Of a DNA stretch of 64,000 nt, positions 9,593 through 20,424 are shown one piece after another. This stretch comes from Platerodrilus igneus (taxonomy: Eukaryota; Arthropoda; Insecta; Coleoptera; Lycidae). The stretch's first letter is position 1. Each line of letters begins with the position of its first letter. Where the stretch lies: positions 11,222,501 to 11,286,500 of the forward strand of contig JARFIW010000170.1 of NCBI GenBank assembly GCA_036346225.1, read 5' to 3'. The notes under the pieces are model-generated. The model saw nothing but the letters and a program-made list of their open reading frames with translations, was not told where the DNA came from and ran no database searches. A program made the translations under genes and the position numbers.

Positions 9593-11707
9593 TACTCATA
9601 TTTAGACCAGGGTAGAAAATTAAATAATCACATCAAATAATTTTAATCACCGTGTATAAGGAAGTTCATTAGATAATACGCTTTATTAAAACCTTGAAGC
9701 ATAAATAAACTCGGTCGTTTCAGTAAAAATAAGAAATTTAAATTATTTATAAGACGCTTTATATCAAAAGAAGCAGTATTGAAAAGCTCTGCGTGTAATG
9801 TAATTATTCCTAAACAAAGAGAAATTACGTGCAAAATTTATCTTAATTAACTCTATTTAAGTAACCTGTAGTAAAACAAAGTGTACCTATAATAATTAAT
9901 ATTTAAGTTGTATTCGCTAAAAATGAAAAGGATAGAAATCAATTTTAATTGGAGTTAATTAAACCGTTAATAACATATAATACCTATAGAAACTTGTAAA
10001 AACCCAAGATTAAAATACCACGGAATAAAGCTCTGAGAATTAATATTATTTTGAACACCTGCGTAGTTTAAATGTCACATTCGGCGTAAAGTTTGCAGAT
10101 AATTAATGTTTCAAAGAATCTTGGGGGAAAACGTCGCATAATAGTTACGAGAATTGCTAAAGCTGGGTTATTTCACACTCCATGTGGACTAAAATAATCG
10201 ATAATAAAGAATATCAATTTGCACCAATACGAACAGGTTAGAGAAGGAAAGAGAAAATGCGTCAAGCAAAGACACATATTGTAAAAGGCGGGATTTAAAC
10301 AACGTCACGAGGGTCACAATTGGTTGAAAATAGGATGCAAATATCAGAGGTAGAACAACAATTTCTGTACAAAATTAATTAGTTTTTCTCGGACATGCTT
10401 GAGTGCCGTGTGGAAATTTTCTGAGATTTAAATAGGGCGAGTGAAAATTCGTAAAAATCGATGTGCGGCGACAGACTGGGAACATGGCATGAGAAATTCT
10501 TTAGAATTACCCGTTTTGGGGAACAGACCGACAGACAGGCTTTTTGCTATATATACCGAGATGAATATAAACAAGCCCTCTTAGACTTTTGACGATTCGA
10601 TGCGTTAAAAGCTCGTACATACGCGACTTGATTGAAGATGTTAAACAGTGCATTTTAGTTTGATTAAATAATTTAAAGTTTGCTTGTATATTTTGTGATT
10701 CAAAATAGTTTGTTATTTACGTGCTAACATGAATGTACTTCAGTGCACTTAGATACAAGGTAATAAAATTTAGTTTCACTGTACCAATTAGCAAAATTTA
10801 CAACGACAAATGTATACACAAAAGTAGGCAGTTTTGGCGTATATTGGTGACAGACGCATGAATTTCTTTGCTATTTTTCGGGGGTGTTAATAATTAAATG
10901 GTTCAAATACGTGTCTGGATCCATGAAACAAGGGTCAGATAAACACAGATGAGTTCCGGAAAAGCCCAGAAACAACTTTAAATAAATGGTGATGGAGAAA
11001 ATTTTAAAAGCGTAGAGAATCAGAAGCCGTAAATATAATCCTGTTGAATGGTGTGATTAACTAAAGAAACGATACTTTGAAGCTACGAGGACAGTAACCT
11101 TCAGGTAAATTATACTATTTTGTTTGACATTTTGTGTGTATTGAATGACTTTATAATTGTTTTACTTTAAATGGACATTAGTGAAATTTTACTAACCATA
11201 AGAGTTTAATTTTAAGATGTAATTTGTTTGTTGAAGTAGAAAGGGGTATTTAGTTTGATGTTCGGTAATATGATGAAAATTTGGGTATGTCTTTGAGCTC
11301 AATTAGACGAACCTGGTTAATTAACGTAAAGGGTGGTAGATGCTCCTTTATACTCAGACTCGGTCTGCTTATATTGTTATATTAATTAGTAGGCATCCAA
11401 TAAGGACTTTAATTTTGGATGCACAGTAAAAGGATAATAAAATTAATCTTGAAATTCTTTTTAAAACTGAAATTTATGCTGAGTTTTAATTTTGAAATTT
11501 TAATGTATTGTGAATATTGATGTAAATAGAGTTAACGTTGATGTTTTTGGTAGGAATGTGTTGTTTTTTTATGAATGAGGAGGTTTATAACATTAGGTGA
11601 GCAGCCGAGGCGAAAAGAGGACCACAGCCGTTTATGACGCCCAATCTGTGGGACTAGAATTTTTTGTTGAAAGGACCCAGTTCCCGCATTCAAAGGGAAA
11701 AACACAG

Positions 11708-11710
<3 letters not shown>
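9593..11710 (+). repeat. Gypsy-like element 3' LTR
   Basis: Direct repeat of 3932-6054. It ends ACACAGCAA and is followed at once by TA repeats. It contains the first degenerate primer-site-like unit (about 11637-11660) but not the true primer site, which fixes the LTR/internal boundary. Confidence 0.88.

Positions 11711-11766
<56 letters not shown>
11711..11766. repeat. (TA)n microsatellite, middle piece
   Basis: About 28 TA units lie between the Gypsy-like 3' LTR and the 5' end of the next retroelement. Confidence 0.95.
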
Positions 11767-11771
<5 letters not shown>

Positions 11772-11795
11772 CTTTAGTGCTCTTACTTTATAATC

Positions 11796-13730
11796 ATGTC
11801 TATTTGTACAGCTTGTAAAATTCCATTCAATGCTTCTTCATATATTGTACCATGCTCTGTTTGTTCAAATTTATTTCATGCCACATTGGATTGTGCAGGT
11901 CTATCTGCTTCTGAAACAAAAGTTTTGGACCTAAAGAAGAAGCAGATGATGGTCTATAAATGTATAAATTGCCATTCTAATGGCAGAGGAAACAATTTTG
12001 TTGATGTTCACTCTCTGTCTGCTGACCTTAAAGATATTAAAGCATCTTGTGGAATTTTGTCAACACTCCAGACTGAATTAGCAGATGTCAAGTCTCATAT
12101 TGATGGTATTGTGAAATCACTAGAAGAGCTGCCTCGTCTACAGTGCAAAGTTGAAACCCTACAGCTGAGAATATCTGAACTGGAATCTGCAAATCCCTGC
12201 TCCACTAATAATACTGAGAAGATGTTCTCTGAATTTCAAGATCGTATCTCACGTTCATGTAATGTCATTCTTTTCAACCTTCAGGAGTCAAGTAATGGTA
12301 ATGCAATTGATGACATTAATCTTGTGAAAACTGTATTGGAGCCCATTGGTATTGAACTTTGTGATATTAAAGTTAAGAGAATTGGGCGGCTTAATGTTAA
12401 CAATAATAATAAGACTAGACCTGTTATTGTAACGCTTAACAGCTCTAGAGATGTTTCTATTGTTTTCAGGAACAGGTTTAAATTGAAGCACCCAATCAGA
12501 GTATCGTTTGATAAGACGAAATCTCAGCAGCAGCAATATGCTAATGCTCTCTCTGAACTTAGGACAAGATCGTCTGCTGGGGAAGTTGACCTTGTGGTCA
12601 AGTATTTGGATAACGTTCCCACTGTTGTTCTAAAGAGCAGTATTACTTCTCAGTCACAGACAAAAAAACTAGTTCATGTTGATAAATCTAATCTAGTCAT
12701 CTATTATCAGAACTGTAGGAGTCTGAAGAATAAGTTTCGTACATTACAAGTAAATTTAAGTCAGCTGACTATTTCGCCTGATGTTATAGTTTTCACCGAG
12801 ACCTGGTTGGATAATGCTGTACTGGATAGTGAAATTGGCCTGGATAATTATGTGCTATATAGAACTGATAGGTCTGTTCAGCATAGTAACCTTACGCGGG
12901 GTGGAGGTGTGCTTGTTGCTGTAAGCAAATCTTTTCATTCTGCTTTATGTGAAGTTGATGATAGTTGCTGTGAGCAGGTCTTTGTAAAGATTAATCTAAA
13001 TTTCAAGAAATTGATTATTGGAGCAGCCTATATACCTCCGATGTCCTCTATACAAGTATATCAGACTCATTCTGCTGCTTTGGAGTCTCTACTTAATTCT
13101 TTTACTAATGATGAAATGGATGTTATCTTGCTGGGAGATTATAATTTGCCGCAAGTCATATGGACAAATGAAGTGGATTGCTCATTCAAGATTTTAGGTT
13201 ATCTTAATCCTAGTTCTGCGTCTGCCGTTGAAGTGGTGAGTGATATGGTGAATACCTTTGGTGTAAAGCAGTACTTTCCTTTACCTAATAATAAGCCATA
13301 TTCTTTGGATTTACTATTTACTACTTTGGCTAAAATCAGTGTAATTTCTTCTGATGAGTATATATTACCGGTTGATATTCACCATGTCCCTTGCTACTTT
13401 GGTATTGATATTTTGCCAGGCTCTTTTGTTAATTTGCGTAGCGTAATTAAAAGTTTTGATTTCTACAATGCTGATTGTGATAAACTAAGTCTTGAATTTG
13501 ATAATGTTGACTGGGACTCTCTCTTAAATTCTAATGATGTAAATTTAGATGTTGCTTGCTTTGAAGATCTAGTCCATAATATTATAAGTCGAAATGTGCC
13601 TTTGAAAACTAGACGTATTTTTTCCTATCCAAGTTGGTTTTCTGCTGAACTTTGTAAATATTTAGTATCTAAGAAGATTGCACATAGGCGCTGGAAAACC
13701 TCTGGTAAACTTCATGACTATCGAATTTAA
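11796..13730 (+). CDS. Non-LTR ORF1 (PHD, coiled coil, RRM-like) fused to endonuclease
   Basis: 644 codons from the first ATG. Residues 4-60 form a PHD-type zinc finger (CTAC, CSVC, LFHATLDCAG, CINC). Residues about 75-135 are a coiled coil. Residues about 145-270 resemble the RRM-like region of LINE ORF1 proteins (CNVILFNLQE, VKRIGRL, RPVIVTL). Residues about 300-540 are the endonuclease/exonuclease/phosphatase fold: YYQNCRSLKNK, FTETWLD, GGGVLVAV, AAYIPP, LLGDYNLP. The usual ORF1/ORF2 boundary near residue 290 has no stop, so both are one frame. It ends out of frame after KLHDY; the expected continuation is in the 13678 frame, one base away. Confidence 0.85.
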   Translation: MSICTACKIPFNASSYIVPCSVCSNLFHATLDCAGLSASETKVLDLKKKQMMVYKCINCHSNGRGNNFVDVHSLSADLKDIKASCGILSTLQTELADVKSHIDGIVKSLEELPRLQCKVETLQLRISELESANPCSTNNTEKMFSEFQDRISRSCNVILFNLQESSNGNAIDDINLVKTVLEPIGIELCDIKVKRIGRLNVNNNNKTRPVIVTLNSSRDVSIVFRNRFKLKHPIRVSFDKTKSQQQQYANALSELRTRSSAGEVDLVVKYLDNVPTVVLKSSITSQSQTKKLVHVDKSNLVIYYQNCRSLKNKFRTLQVNLSQLTISPDVIVFTETWLDNAVLDSEIGLDNYVLYRTDRSVQHSNLTRGGGVLVAVSKSFHSALCEVDDSCCEQVFVKINLNFKKLIIGAAYIPPMSSIQVYQTHSAALESLLNSFTNDEMDVILLGDYNLPQVIWTNEVDCSFKILGYLNPSSASAVEVVSDMVNTFGVKQYFPLPNNKPYSLDLLFTTLAKISVISSDEYILPVDIHHVPCYFGIDILPGSFVNLRSVIKSFDFYNADCDKLSLEFDNVDWDSLLNSNDVNLDVACFEDLVHNIISRNVPLKTRRIFSYPSWFSAELCKYLVSKKIAHRRWKTSGKLHDYRI

Positions 13731-14214
13731 GATGTTAAGAGCAAAATGTCTGAGACTGTCTAGATTAAATTACAATGATTTTATACTAAAGGTTGAGAAT
13801 AGTTCTATAAGCAATATTAAGTCATTCTGGTCATTTGTCAATAAAAAAAGATGTTCTACTAGTTTTCCAGCTGTTATGCGACTTAATAGTTGTTATGGTC
13901 GTACTGAGTCTGAGATTGCTCAGCTGTTCTCTGATTGTTTCAGTTCTGTTTATAGGGTAACGCCGAATCTTAATGCTCCATTCTTGAATAGTTGTCCCGA
14001 ACTTGATGTGCCTTTGATTAGTTCTGAAGATATTGACTATTGTATTAAGAGTATGAATGTAAGTGACAGTACAGGTCCTGGTTTATTACCAACTAGGTTA
14101 TTGAAGAAATGTATTGCCTCATTGAAGAAGCCTCTTCTTGTATTATTTAATAAATCTATCAAATTGGGTGTCTTTCCTACTTCTTGGAAACTTGCATATT
14201 ACTCCGATTTTTAA
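13678..14214 (+). pseudogene. Linker and N-terminal RT part, frameshifted
   Basis: Continues the protein from about 13722 as IEFKMLRAKCLRLSRLNYND. It then reads IKSFWSFVNKKR, the SEIAQLFSDCFSSVY block and DSTGPGLLPTRLLKKC, the N-terminal fingers of CR1/Jockey-type RT. It ends LAYYSDF at a TAA. The expected ITPIFKSGD lies in the next frame, consistent with loss of two bases in an AT run near 14196. Confidence 0.8.
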
Positions 14215-15571
14215 GTCTGGCGATAGACAAGATATTTCGAATTATAGGCCCATTTCACTGCTTGGCTCTTTCTCTAAGCTTTTTGAGTCAATAATCGTTA
14301 GTAAACTAACTAGTCTAGTTTATCCTTTGATTAATAGTAGTCAACATGGTTTTATTGCGGGAAGATCTACTCTGACTAACTCTCTTCGGTTTACCACAAA
14401 TTTATGTGAGTCTCTTGAATTGGAAGGACAGGTTGATGCTTTGTTTCTAGATTTTGCCAAAGCTTTCGATACCGTTAATCATGGTCTTCTTATTCACAAA
14501 TTATTTTGTTTTGGTATTAGAAATGAATTTCTCTCTTGGTTTAAATCTTACCTGGAAAATAGGGTTCAAGTAGTGAAGATTGGTGGGTGTTTATCAAGTC
14601 CTATTCGTGCTACTTCTGGGGTTCCGCAGGGTTCAAATTTAGGTCCGCTTTTGTTCATACTATTCATAAATGATGTCTGCAATGTAGTAAAATTTTCTAA
14701 AATCCTTTTATATGCGGATGATCTCAAGTTATATTGTAATATAAGTAATACCACTGACTGTATTAATTTGCAGTCAGATCTTAATGAAGTTGTTAGATGG
14801 TCAGTCGAAAATGATTTGTTGTTAAACATTGCGAAATGTAAAACTATGTCCTTTACTAGGCGTTCTGCTCTTACTTTCGATTACAGTATATTGGGTATTG
14901 ATTTAGAAAACACTAATTCTATAAAAGATCTTGGGATCTTTCTGCAATACAATTTTAGTTTTAATATGCATTTAGATTATGTTATAACTAGATCTCTTAG
15001 GATGCTAGGCTTTATTATTCGATCTACTAAGGACTTTAAATCTACAAACTCTGTTATTTCTTTGTATAGTGCTTTGGTCATGCCTATTCTTATGTATGCC
15101 TCTGTTATTTGGACGCCATATACTGCTTGTGATACAGTAAAACTTGATAAAGTTCAACATTTGTTACTCAGATATCTGGCATTCAAGAGTGGATCTCCTA
15201 TGTTACCATTTGATCATAATTATGGTCCTGTGGCTTCTAAATTTAATTTGCCCACCATAAAATCAATGCATGATATTTCTGATGTTATCTTTGTTTATAA
15301 GGTTCTAAATGGTTTCTTAAATTGTGAATTTACAGTGGGGCATTTTGCCCTTAGTCTTAATTCATATCCGACTATACATCATCGTTTACTGCGGGAGCAA
15401 ACGCATAAATTTAATTTTGCTTTCTATTCTGCCTGTCCTAGACTGCGTAGGAAGTGGAATTCTCTTGATGAGACTGTGCGAAATTCTGATCGCTTAAGTT
15501 GCTTTAAACCTATTATTCGTGAATTACTGCATAGGTACTTATTCTTATATACATTTTGTTATAGTTTATAA
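14138..15571 (+). CDS. Non-LTR reverse transcriptase, catalytic part
   Basis: True coding in this frame starts near 14200 with ITPIFKSGDRQDISNYRPIS. RT motifs follow in order: HGFIAGRST, LFLDFAKAFDTVNH (first catalytic Asp), SGVPQGSNLGPLLF, and LLYADDLKLY with the YADD at 14711-14722. After that come the thumb and the C-terminal region with LRYLAFKSG, VYKVLNGF and PRLRRKWNSLDETVRNSDRL. All RT catalytic residues are present. The stop at 15569 is followed by a short 3' UTR. There is no RNase H domain. Confidence 0.88.
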   Translation: MYYLINLSNWVSFLLLGNLHITPIFKSGDRQDISNYRPISLLGSFSKLFESIIVSKLTSLVYPLINSSQHGFIAGRSTLTNSLRFTTNLCESLELEGQVDALFLDFAKAFDTVNHGLLIHKLFCFGIRNEFLSWFKSYLENRVQVVKIGGCLSSPIRATSGVPQGSNLGPLLFILFINDVCNVVKFSKILLYADDLKLYCNISNTTDCINLQSDLNEVVRWSVENDLLLNIAKCKTMSFTRRSALTFDYSILGIDLENTNSIKDLGIFLQYNFSFNMHLDYVITRSLRMLGFIIRSTKDFKSTNSVISLYSALVMPILMYASVIWTPYTACDTVKLDKVQHLLLRYLAFKSGSPMLPFDHNYGPVASKFNLPTIKSMHDISDVIFVYKVLNGFLNCEFTVGHFALSLNSYPTIHHRLLREQTHKFNFAFYSACPRLRRKWNSLDETVRNSDRLSCFKPIIRELLHRYLFLYTFCYSL

Positions 15572-15651
15572 CTAAGTTATATTTTATAGCCCTTTATTTT
15601 GTTATTCTTTATTAATTTTGTATAAGGACCTTTGTGTCCGTGGATTTATCA

Positions 15652-15667
15652 ATAAATAAATAAATAA

Positions 15668-15704
<37 letters not shown>
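15652..15704 (+). repeat. (TAAA)n tail and right (TA)n piece
   Basis: Five or six AAAT units (the retroelement tail) merge into about 15 TA units. The first unique flank is TCAGTACAAACC. The TA units are presumably the right remainder of the microsatellite at 3899. Confidence 0.85.
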
Positions 15705-15708
<4 letters not shown>

Positions 15709-18700
15709 TACAAACCAAAGGTAAACAAACACCCAAAAAAATAAAAAGTTTCTTTTATAACAAACAGCTTTTTCTACTTTGTGTACAGGAGTGAACACAA
15801 ATATTATTGAAACATTACCATTTATGAATGGTGCAATAACAGATACTTTTTTATGGCAAAGCAATGTAGCCCTGTTCTACCACCAGATTTAGCAGCCTGC
15901 CCAACTGATAATGTATCAGTCAAAGTAGTTAAGATTGTAACAAATATATTCTGTGGTACTATCTATTGTAGCCACTTTTATTTGTTACAGCTCTGTGGTA
16001 TCTGATCCTTTTTATTTCGCATGATAATATCAGAAGAAACAATTTCGTAATAGAAGAGAACGTTATTATCATTTAATTAGCTTTAGATTTATCATAAGAA
16101 AACATTCAATAATAACAAATACTTTGAAATTGTCCTAAGAACAAAGCGCCTTTAAAAAGAAATACGTTATGAACAAGTCACTTGTGTTGCCTAGTTCGTA
16201 GGCGGATTGCATCTACGTTTAAAATTATTAAGTTAATATAGCGCTTGTGCAGAGTGTCACGAGGTAACGCTTAAAACAGATCACCGGTTCTTGATGTAGA
16301 AGGTATAAAAAGAAGAACTCGGCCATCTTGCTCGAATACAGCGTTAGCGAAGCGGGTATATGAGAAAATAATGGCACCTTTACGTGCCAGCTGGTGCCTT
16401 AGAATAGCAATTTAGGTCGGCAGAATTGGTGGGTAATTCTTATCCTAAAAAGGATCTTTAATTTTCTTAGCACTTCGGTGATATTATAATTGGAAGACAT
16501 TTTTGTTATGGAAGAATTTGAGTCCGTGTGTAGAGTTTTTTTTAAAAAAGCATGATGAGAAGATTCGGTCGTTTATTGTGGGATTCCCATTGGCGAAGTT
16601 TTGTTAACCATATGAAGCCCTAAATTTGTGGATTGGAATTCTTTTAGAAGCAACAGTTTCCTTTCCTATGCAAAGACCAGGTATTTAAAACCCTCGTTGA
16701 CATAGGAGTCAATTCCTAGTGAGTGATTATTTTGTGTTAGTTATGGTGGAAGCTTTGTTACCACATCTTTTAGACTTTTGAAAATGCTCATAGAGTTGTT
16801 AATGATATCAAATTTTATGAGAGAATTAAGTTAATGATACTAAATTTTATGAACCGATTAATTTTGCATTTAGGTTTTAACATAAAAGGCCCTAGAAGTA
16901 ATAATGTTCTAATAATCTTATATCGGGTTCATTTTCTTATTTAATGTTAAAAATATAGAAAAAAGGGAAACTTTGCTCTTTCTAAGTAATCCAAAGTTGT
17001 TTCTGTAGAACATGTGAGATACACATGTGGTTGTAAAAAGAAGTTTGAAAAGTTCACTTTCACTTATAAATATCTAATTATAGTATGCTTGATAATTAGT
17101 AGATTAACAGTGTCATTCCTGTACTATCTCAATATAAAATTTTCTTAATTTATGTAATTCTCATGCTATTTAAATTTTTTGTAGCAAATACTACAAGCGA
17201 GGCTTATTTGAAACATATGTGAACCAATCTAACAGATCTGTCAATTGGGTTATAAAGATTTTGTTTTCTTAAATAGTGCCAAATGCTAAGATCTCATTAT
17301 GTAAAGAGAAAACGTACGATTCTTAAGAAATCAATTTTACTTTTGAATATAATACCGGTGACTTTATTTTAAAAAAAAAAGGAATTACTTTAAATTACAT
17401 TTTTAGTTCAAAACTCCGTCTTTTTATTTTATGAATAGTTAAATTTAATAGGAACACAATCGAGAAAATAAATTTTGAGTAATGAAATTAGAGGAATACT
17501 GAAGTAGTATAAGGTTTTAGAAATAACACAGGTAATTTCTCTTTGATATCCATTTTTAAATAAAACACCTTTAGTGTGGTAATTTCATGATGATTAGTTT
17601 ATAAGTATCGGTGTACTCTTATGTTGTAAGACACAAACTGTCTTTTAATTAAAATTGTGTGTCATTTTCTTTCAGGATCATAGTAGCAGGAGTTGAAGCA
17701 GATACTTTCGAGAGGTTTCCAAATATGTTGTTTTGTATAACTTGTATGTTATGAGTAATTATTAAAACCTGTGGGTTTCTGCATCTTCTTGTAGGATACT
17801 TTCGTTATTTATCGTCCAAATAGATGTGATGGTGCTCGATCCCCCTTTCCCTTTCCATGTCTATTCATAATTGAGTTTATGTCATATCCACGCCCCTTCT
17901 CATTGCTCACCCTTGGGGTAGTTTCCAGACTAAGCCGCGAATATCGTGAAGTTCGTGAGTCTATTGGAAGTGCTAGCTTCAAGAATAAATTTTTGCCAGA
18001 TAATAAAATTAAACAACGCTTCACTGACATCCAGCGTCAAAATAGTTGCAGTGGCATGCCTAACTCACCTCCAAACAAAAAGAAAAATTAAGTTGTTACA
18101 AGATACAAGACCTTTGAAAGATGAGAGAGTCATCCCACATGAACATGTGGAATATTATGAAAATATTTTTAATTGGTTTACGATATTTAACATTGCGGAC
18201 AGCGACTTTGAAAACAAAGAAACAGATTAAAAATATATTTTCCTATAACCATTGTTACATTTGTATTTATACATTATTTAGAGGTGTAAAGTATAATTTT
18301 TTTAAAAGGGCGAATTTTTCAATTTTCAAACGATTACAAAACGCTATTTTGTACATCACTCTAACGAAACAGTATTCAGATATCACATTTCTGCTAAACT
18401 ATTATAAAAAACCAAATGTGGCCCATTTCTAATGAATGAATTTAACGGGGTAAACATTTTTTTTTATTTTTGATAATTGTTTCTTTAACGCATGCCCTTT
18501 AAAAAAAACCGATTCAATTTTAGTTGAGTATTAAAGTAGTCATACAGTTAAAAATTGAGCTATTCTATTAACCACCTTTTATTGGTTGTTCAATAGAAGA
18601 ATTTTTAAGCCACCATCCCTTTATAACAAATTTATAGATAAATAATAGTAAATTATATACTAAATTGTTGTCTCAATTTTCTTTGACCAGCTAAATTAAT

Positions 18701-19184
18701 ATATTTTTTGAAAGTACTTGATGTATGCTGCGCACTGCAGTTGATTCTCAGTGAAAAAAAGCATTCGAGTAGTGTGTTTGATAGTATTTGATCTTAATTT
18801 ATAGGATAGATGAAAATATGACTGTATTCCTAAACATTTACGTCAAACCAATTGATATCGTTTTGTGGATATATGTATAGAAAAATTAAGATTCGTTATC
18901 TGTTACGAAGATGATAATCACTTTTGTCATAATTCTTAATTGGCTGTTTTTCATCAATTACTTGAAACGAAATAATATAACTGGAATTTATTGTACAGAA
19001 TTTACTTTTTGAATGAGATGAATAAAATAAAATTGTATTAAAATATGCTTACAGTTTTGGTTGGAAAATAAAAGGTATTTCTTCCTAAAGCTGTTCAATT
19101 TATTTATCTGATATATTTATATTTAAATTGCAACTTAAAATGTACAGCTTTATTATCAGTATTGTATCCTATACTTATTTTTAG
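15705..19184. other. No confident gene; upstream sequence or intron of the kinase gene
   Basis: Mostly AT-rich. A core-promoter-like TATAAAA at 16304-16310, followed by a more GC-rich stretch to about 16440, resembles an LTR or promoter, but no partner repeat was found. At 17797-18091 an open stretch follows an acceptor-like CTTCTTGTAG. It encodes a basic, Ser/Arg-rich peptide (LSREYREVRESIGSA, RFTDIQRQN) and overlaps another frame to 18230. I do not recognise it and cannot say that it is expressed. No kinase N-lobe motif was found. Confidence 0.35.
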
Positions 19185-19313
19185 TGTGAAGGTAAGGAAT
19201 ACGACCAGAAGTCTGACATTTGGTCTATTGGATGTATATTATATGAATTGACTTGTTTTCGTAAACCTTTTGAAGCTCCCAATTTACCGGCACTGGTACA
19301 AAGAATTACCATG
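19185..19313 (+). CDS. Nek9: NEK9/NEK8-type kinase, exon for C-lobe start
   Basis: A 43-codon exon between a TTTTTAG acceptor and a GTAAGTA donor, phase 0 at both ends. It reads CEGKEYDQKSDIWSIGCILY and then ELTCFRKPFEAPNLPALVQ. This is the segment after the APE motif of NIMA-related kinases: the SDIWSxGCxLYEL helix with its invariant Asp, and the FEAxNLPALV block typical of NEK8/NEK9. These are Ser/Thr kinases linked to mitotic spindle or cilium signalling, with RCC1 repeats after the kinase. The catalytic loop and N-lobe exons lie upstream and were not found. Confidence 0.88.
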
Positions 19314-20424
19314 GTAAGTATTCATACAATACTGTAATTTAAGCTAATTGTAAAATCCTAATCTGGATATTAACTATGTATCGTGCTGCATTTTCATTAA
19401 ATGCATATGTACATCGAAAAATTAAATAAAAAAATTGCATGTTTTCCAAATAATATTTCACATAATATTGTCAGCATCTTAATGTGTTGCGGCTTGGTAC
19501 CATGTAGTATTAAATACTAATGACATTGACATTTTGTCCAATTTTATATTGGTGCATCACCACTTCTGAAACTGCAGTCACATGCACAATTAAGCTAGAT
19601 TGTCTACCAAGGTAATAGCAGCAATGAAAGTTACTTCTCGATAAGTAGATTTACCTGCCCCATTGAGTTAAAAGGTGTTGAATTAAGGAAGTAATTCTAC
19701 TCTGTGCCTTTTCCTTTATCTTCGATTGTATGAACTCCTGCACAGTTTGTTTATACACGGGATTATAAATCCAACTGATACACCAATAAGCAAGGTGCGT
19801 TCTTACACCTGATGAATGAATTTCCAAATAATTTATTTGTTTTTTATTTTTTATTTATTTACATATTAACGACTCACTTGCAACAAAATCCGATTATGGA
19901 ATCACAAAAAAAACAATATAAATACAAGTATGAAACACTAATAAATATATACTGTCAAATGTGGTGACTTTTGTCCAATTTTTTAATTAAAATCAAATTT
20001 TTGTCGAGAAATTTTTTTTCGTTGAACTTCATTGATGTGTGATGTGAGTTAGTGCTCAAAAAGCATACTTGTAGTACAAATTCTAGAAAATTACAAATAT
20101 TTTCGGAAAAATAAAATAAAATATGGGTGAGCAAAGTCACATACAAAAAAGGGGTGGCTTTGCTCACAACATGTATTTTAATAGATGTAACAATTTCACC
20201 CGGTTTTTAAGTTGCAATGGACATAATAACACTTACTATAGCTACTTAAACAAGATTTAAAAAAACATGTACTGTAAACTGCACAAATTTAAATTTATTC
20301 TTTAATGGCAAAAAATACAAAAAAAACTAAATTAAAAGATTGTTTTTTTTTTAAATTTTAACTCGAAACAATATTTCTATGCAGGACATAATTATTATAT
20401 TCAGTTAATCGAGGTAGGTTTTTA
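19314..20424. other. Intron sequence, no gene seen
   Basis: AT-rich intron. Contains a T-rich (TTTAT)n-like stretch near 19840-19865 but no recognisable element. Confidence 0.4.

Larger units (their letters stand above)
3932..11710 (+). mobile_element. Gypsy-like LTR retrotransposon, pol-deleted, long LTRs
   Basis: Two nearly identical direct repeats of about 2.12 kb (3932-6054 and 9593-11710) flank an internal region. That region has a primer-binding site (6059), gag (6278-7967), an aspartic protease and start of reverse transcriptase (8086-8760), a purine-rich stretch and a short polypurine tract next to the right LTR. The RT catalytic YxDD, RNase H and integrase are missing. So this is a non-autonomous or dead element that would need a partner's enzymes. 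The primer-site type and the protease plus RT residues SFWRIPLHKNSRRYIGF fit Ty3/Gypsy. High LTR similarity means recent insertion. It sits in TA repeats, so target duplications cannot be read. Confidence 0.85.
11767..15675 (+). mobile_element. Near full-length PHD/EN/RT non-LTR retrotransposon (CR1/Jockey group)
   Basis: A short leader follows the TA tract, then a PHD finger and RNA-binding ORF1 joined to an apurinic-type endonuclease, then reverse transcriptase. The 3' UTR ends in ATCAATAAATAAATAAA and a (TAAA)n tail running into TA repeats. Only two frame breaks (near 13722 and 14200) separate it from an intact coding region. The 5' end looks complete because the ATG lies 30 bp after the TA tract. 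It was probably recently active, copying its RNA by target-primed reverse transcription. Confidence 0.85.

Noticed and set aside
12288..12536. 82-codon minus frame inside the non-LTR ORF1
   Set aside because: Shadow of the coding frame on the opposite strand.
16080..16700. Solo LTR with TATAAAA promoter
   Set aside because: A promoter-like word and GC-richer patch only; no TG/CA ends, target duplication or second copy in the window.
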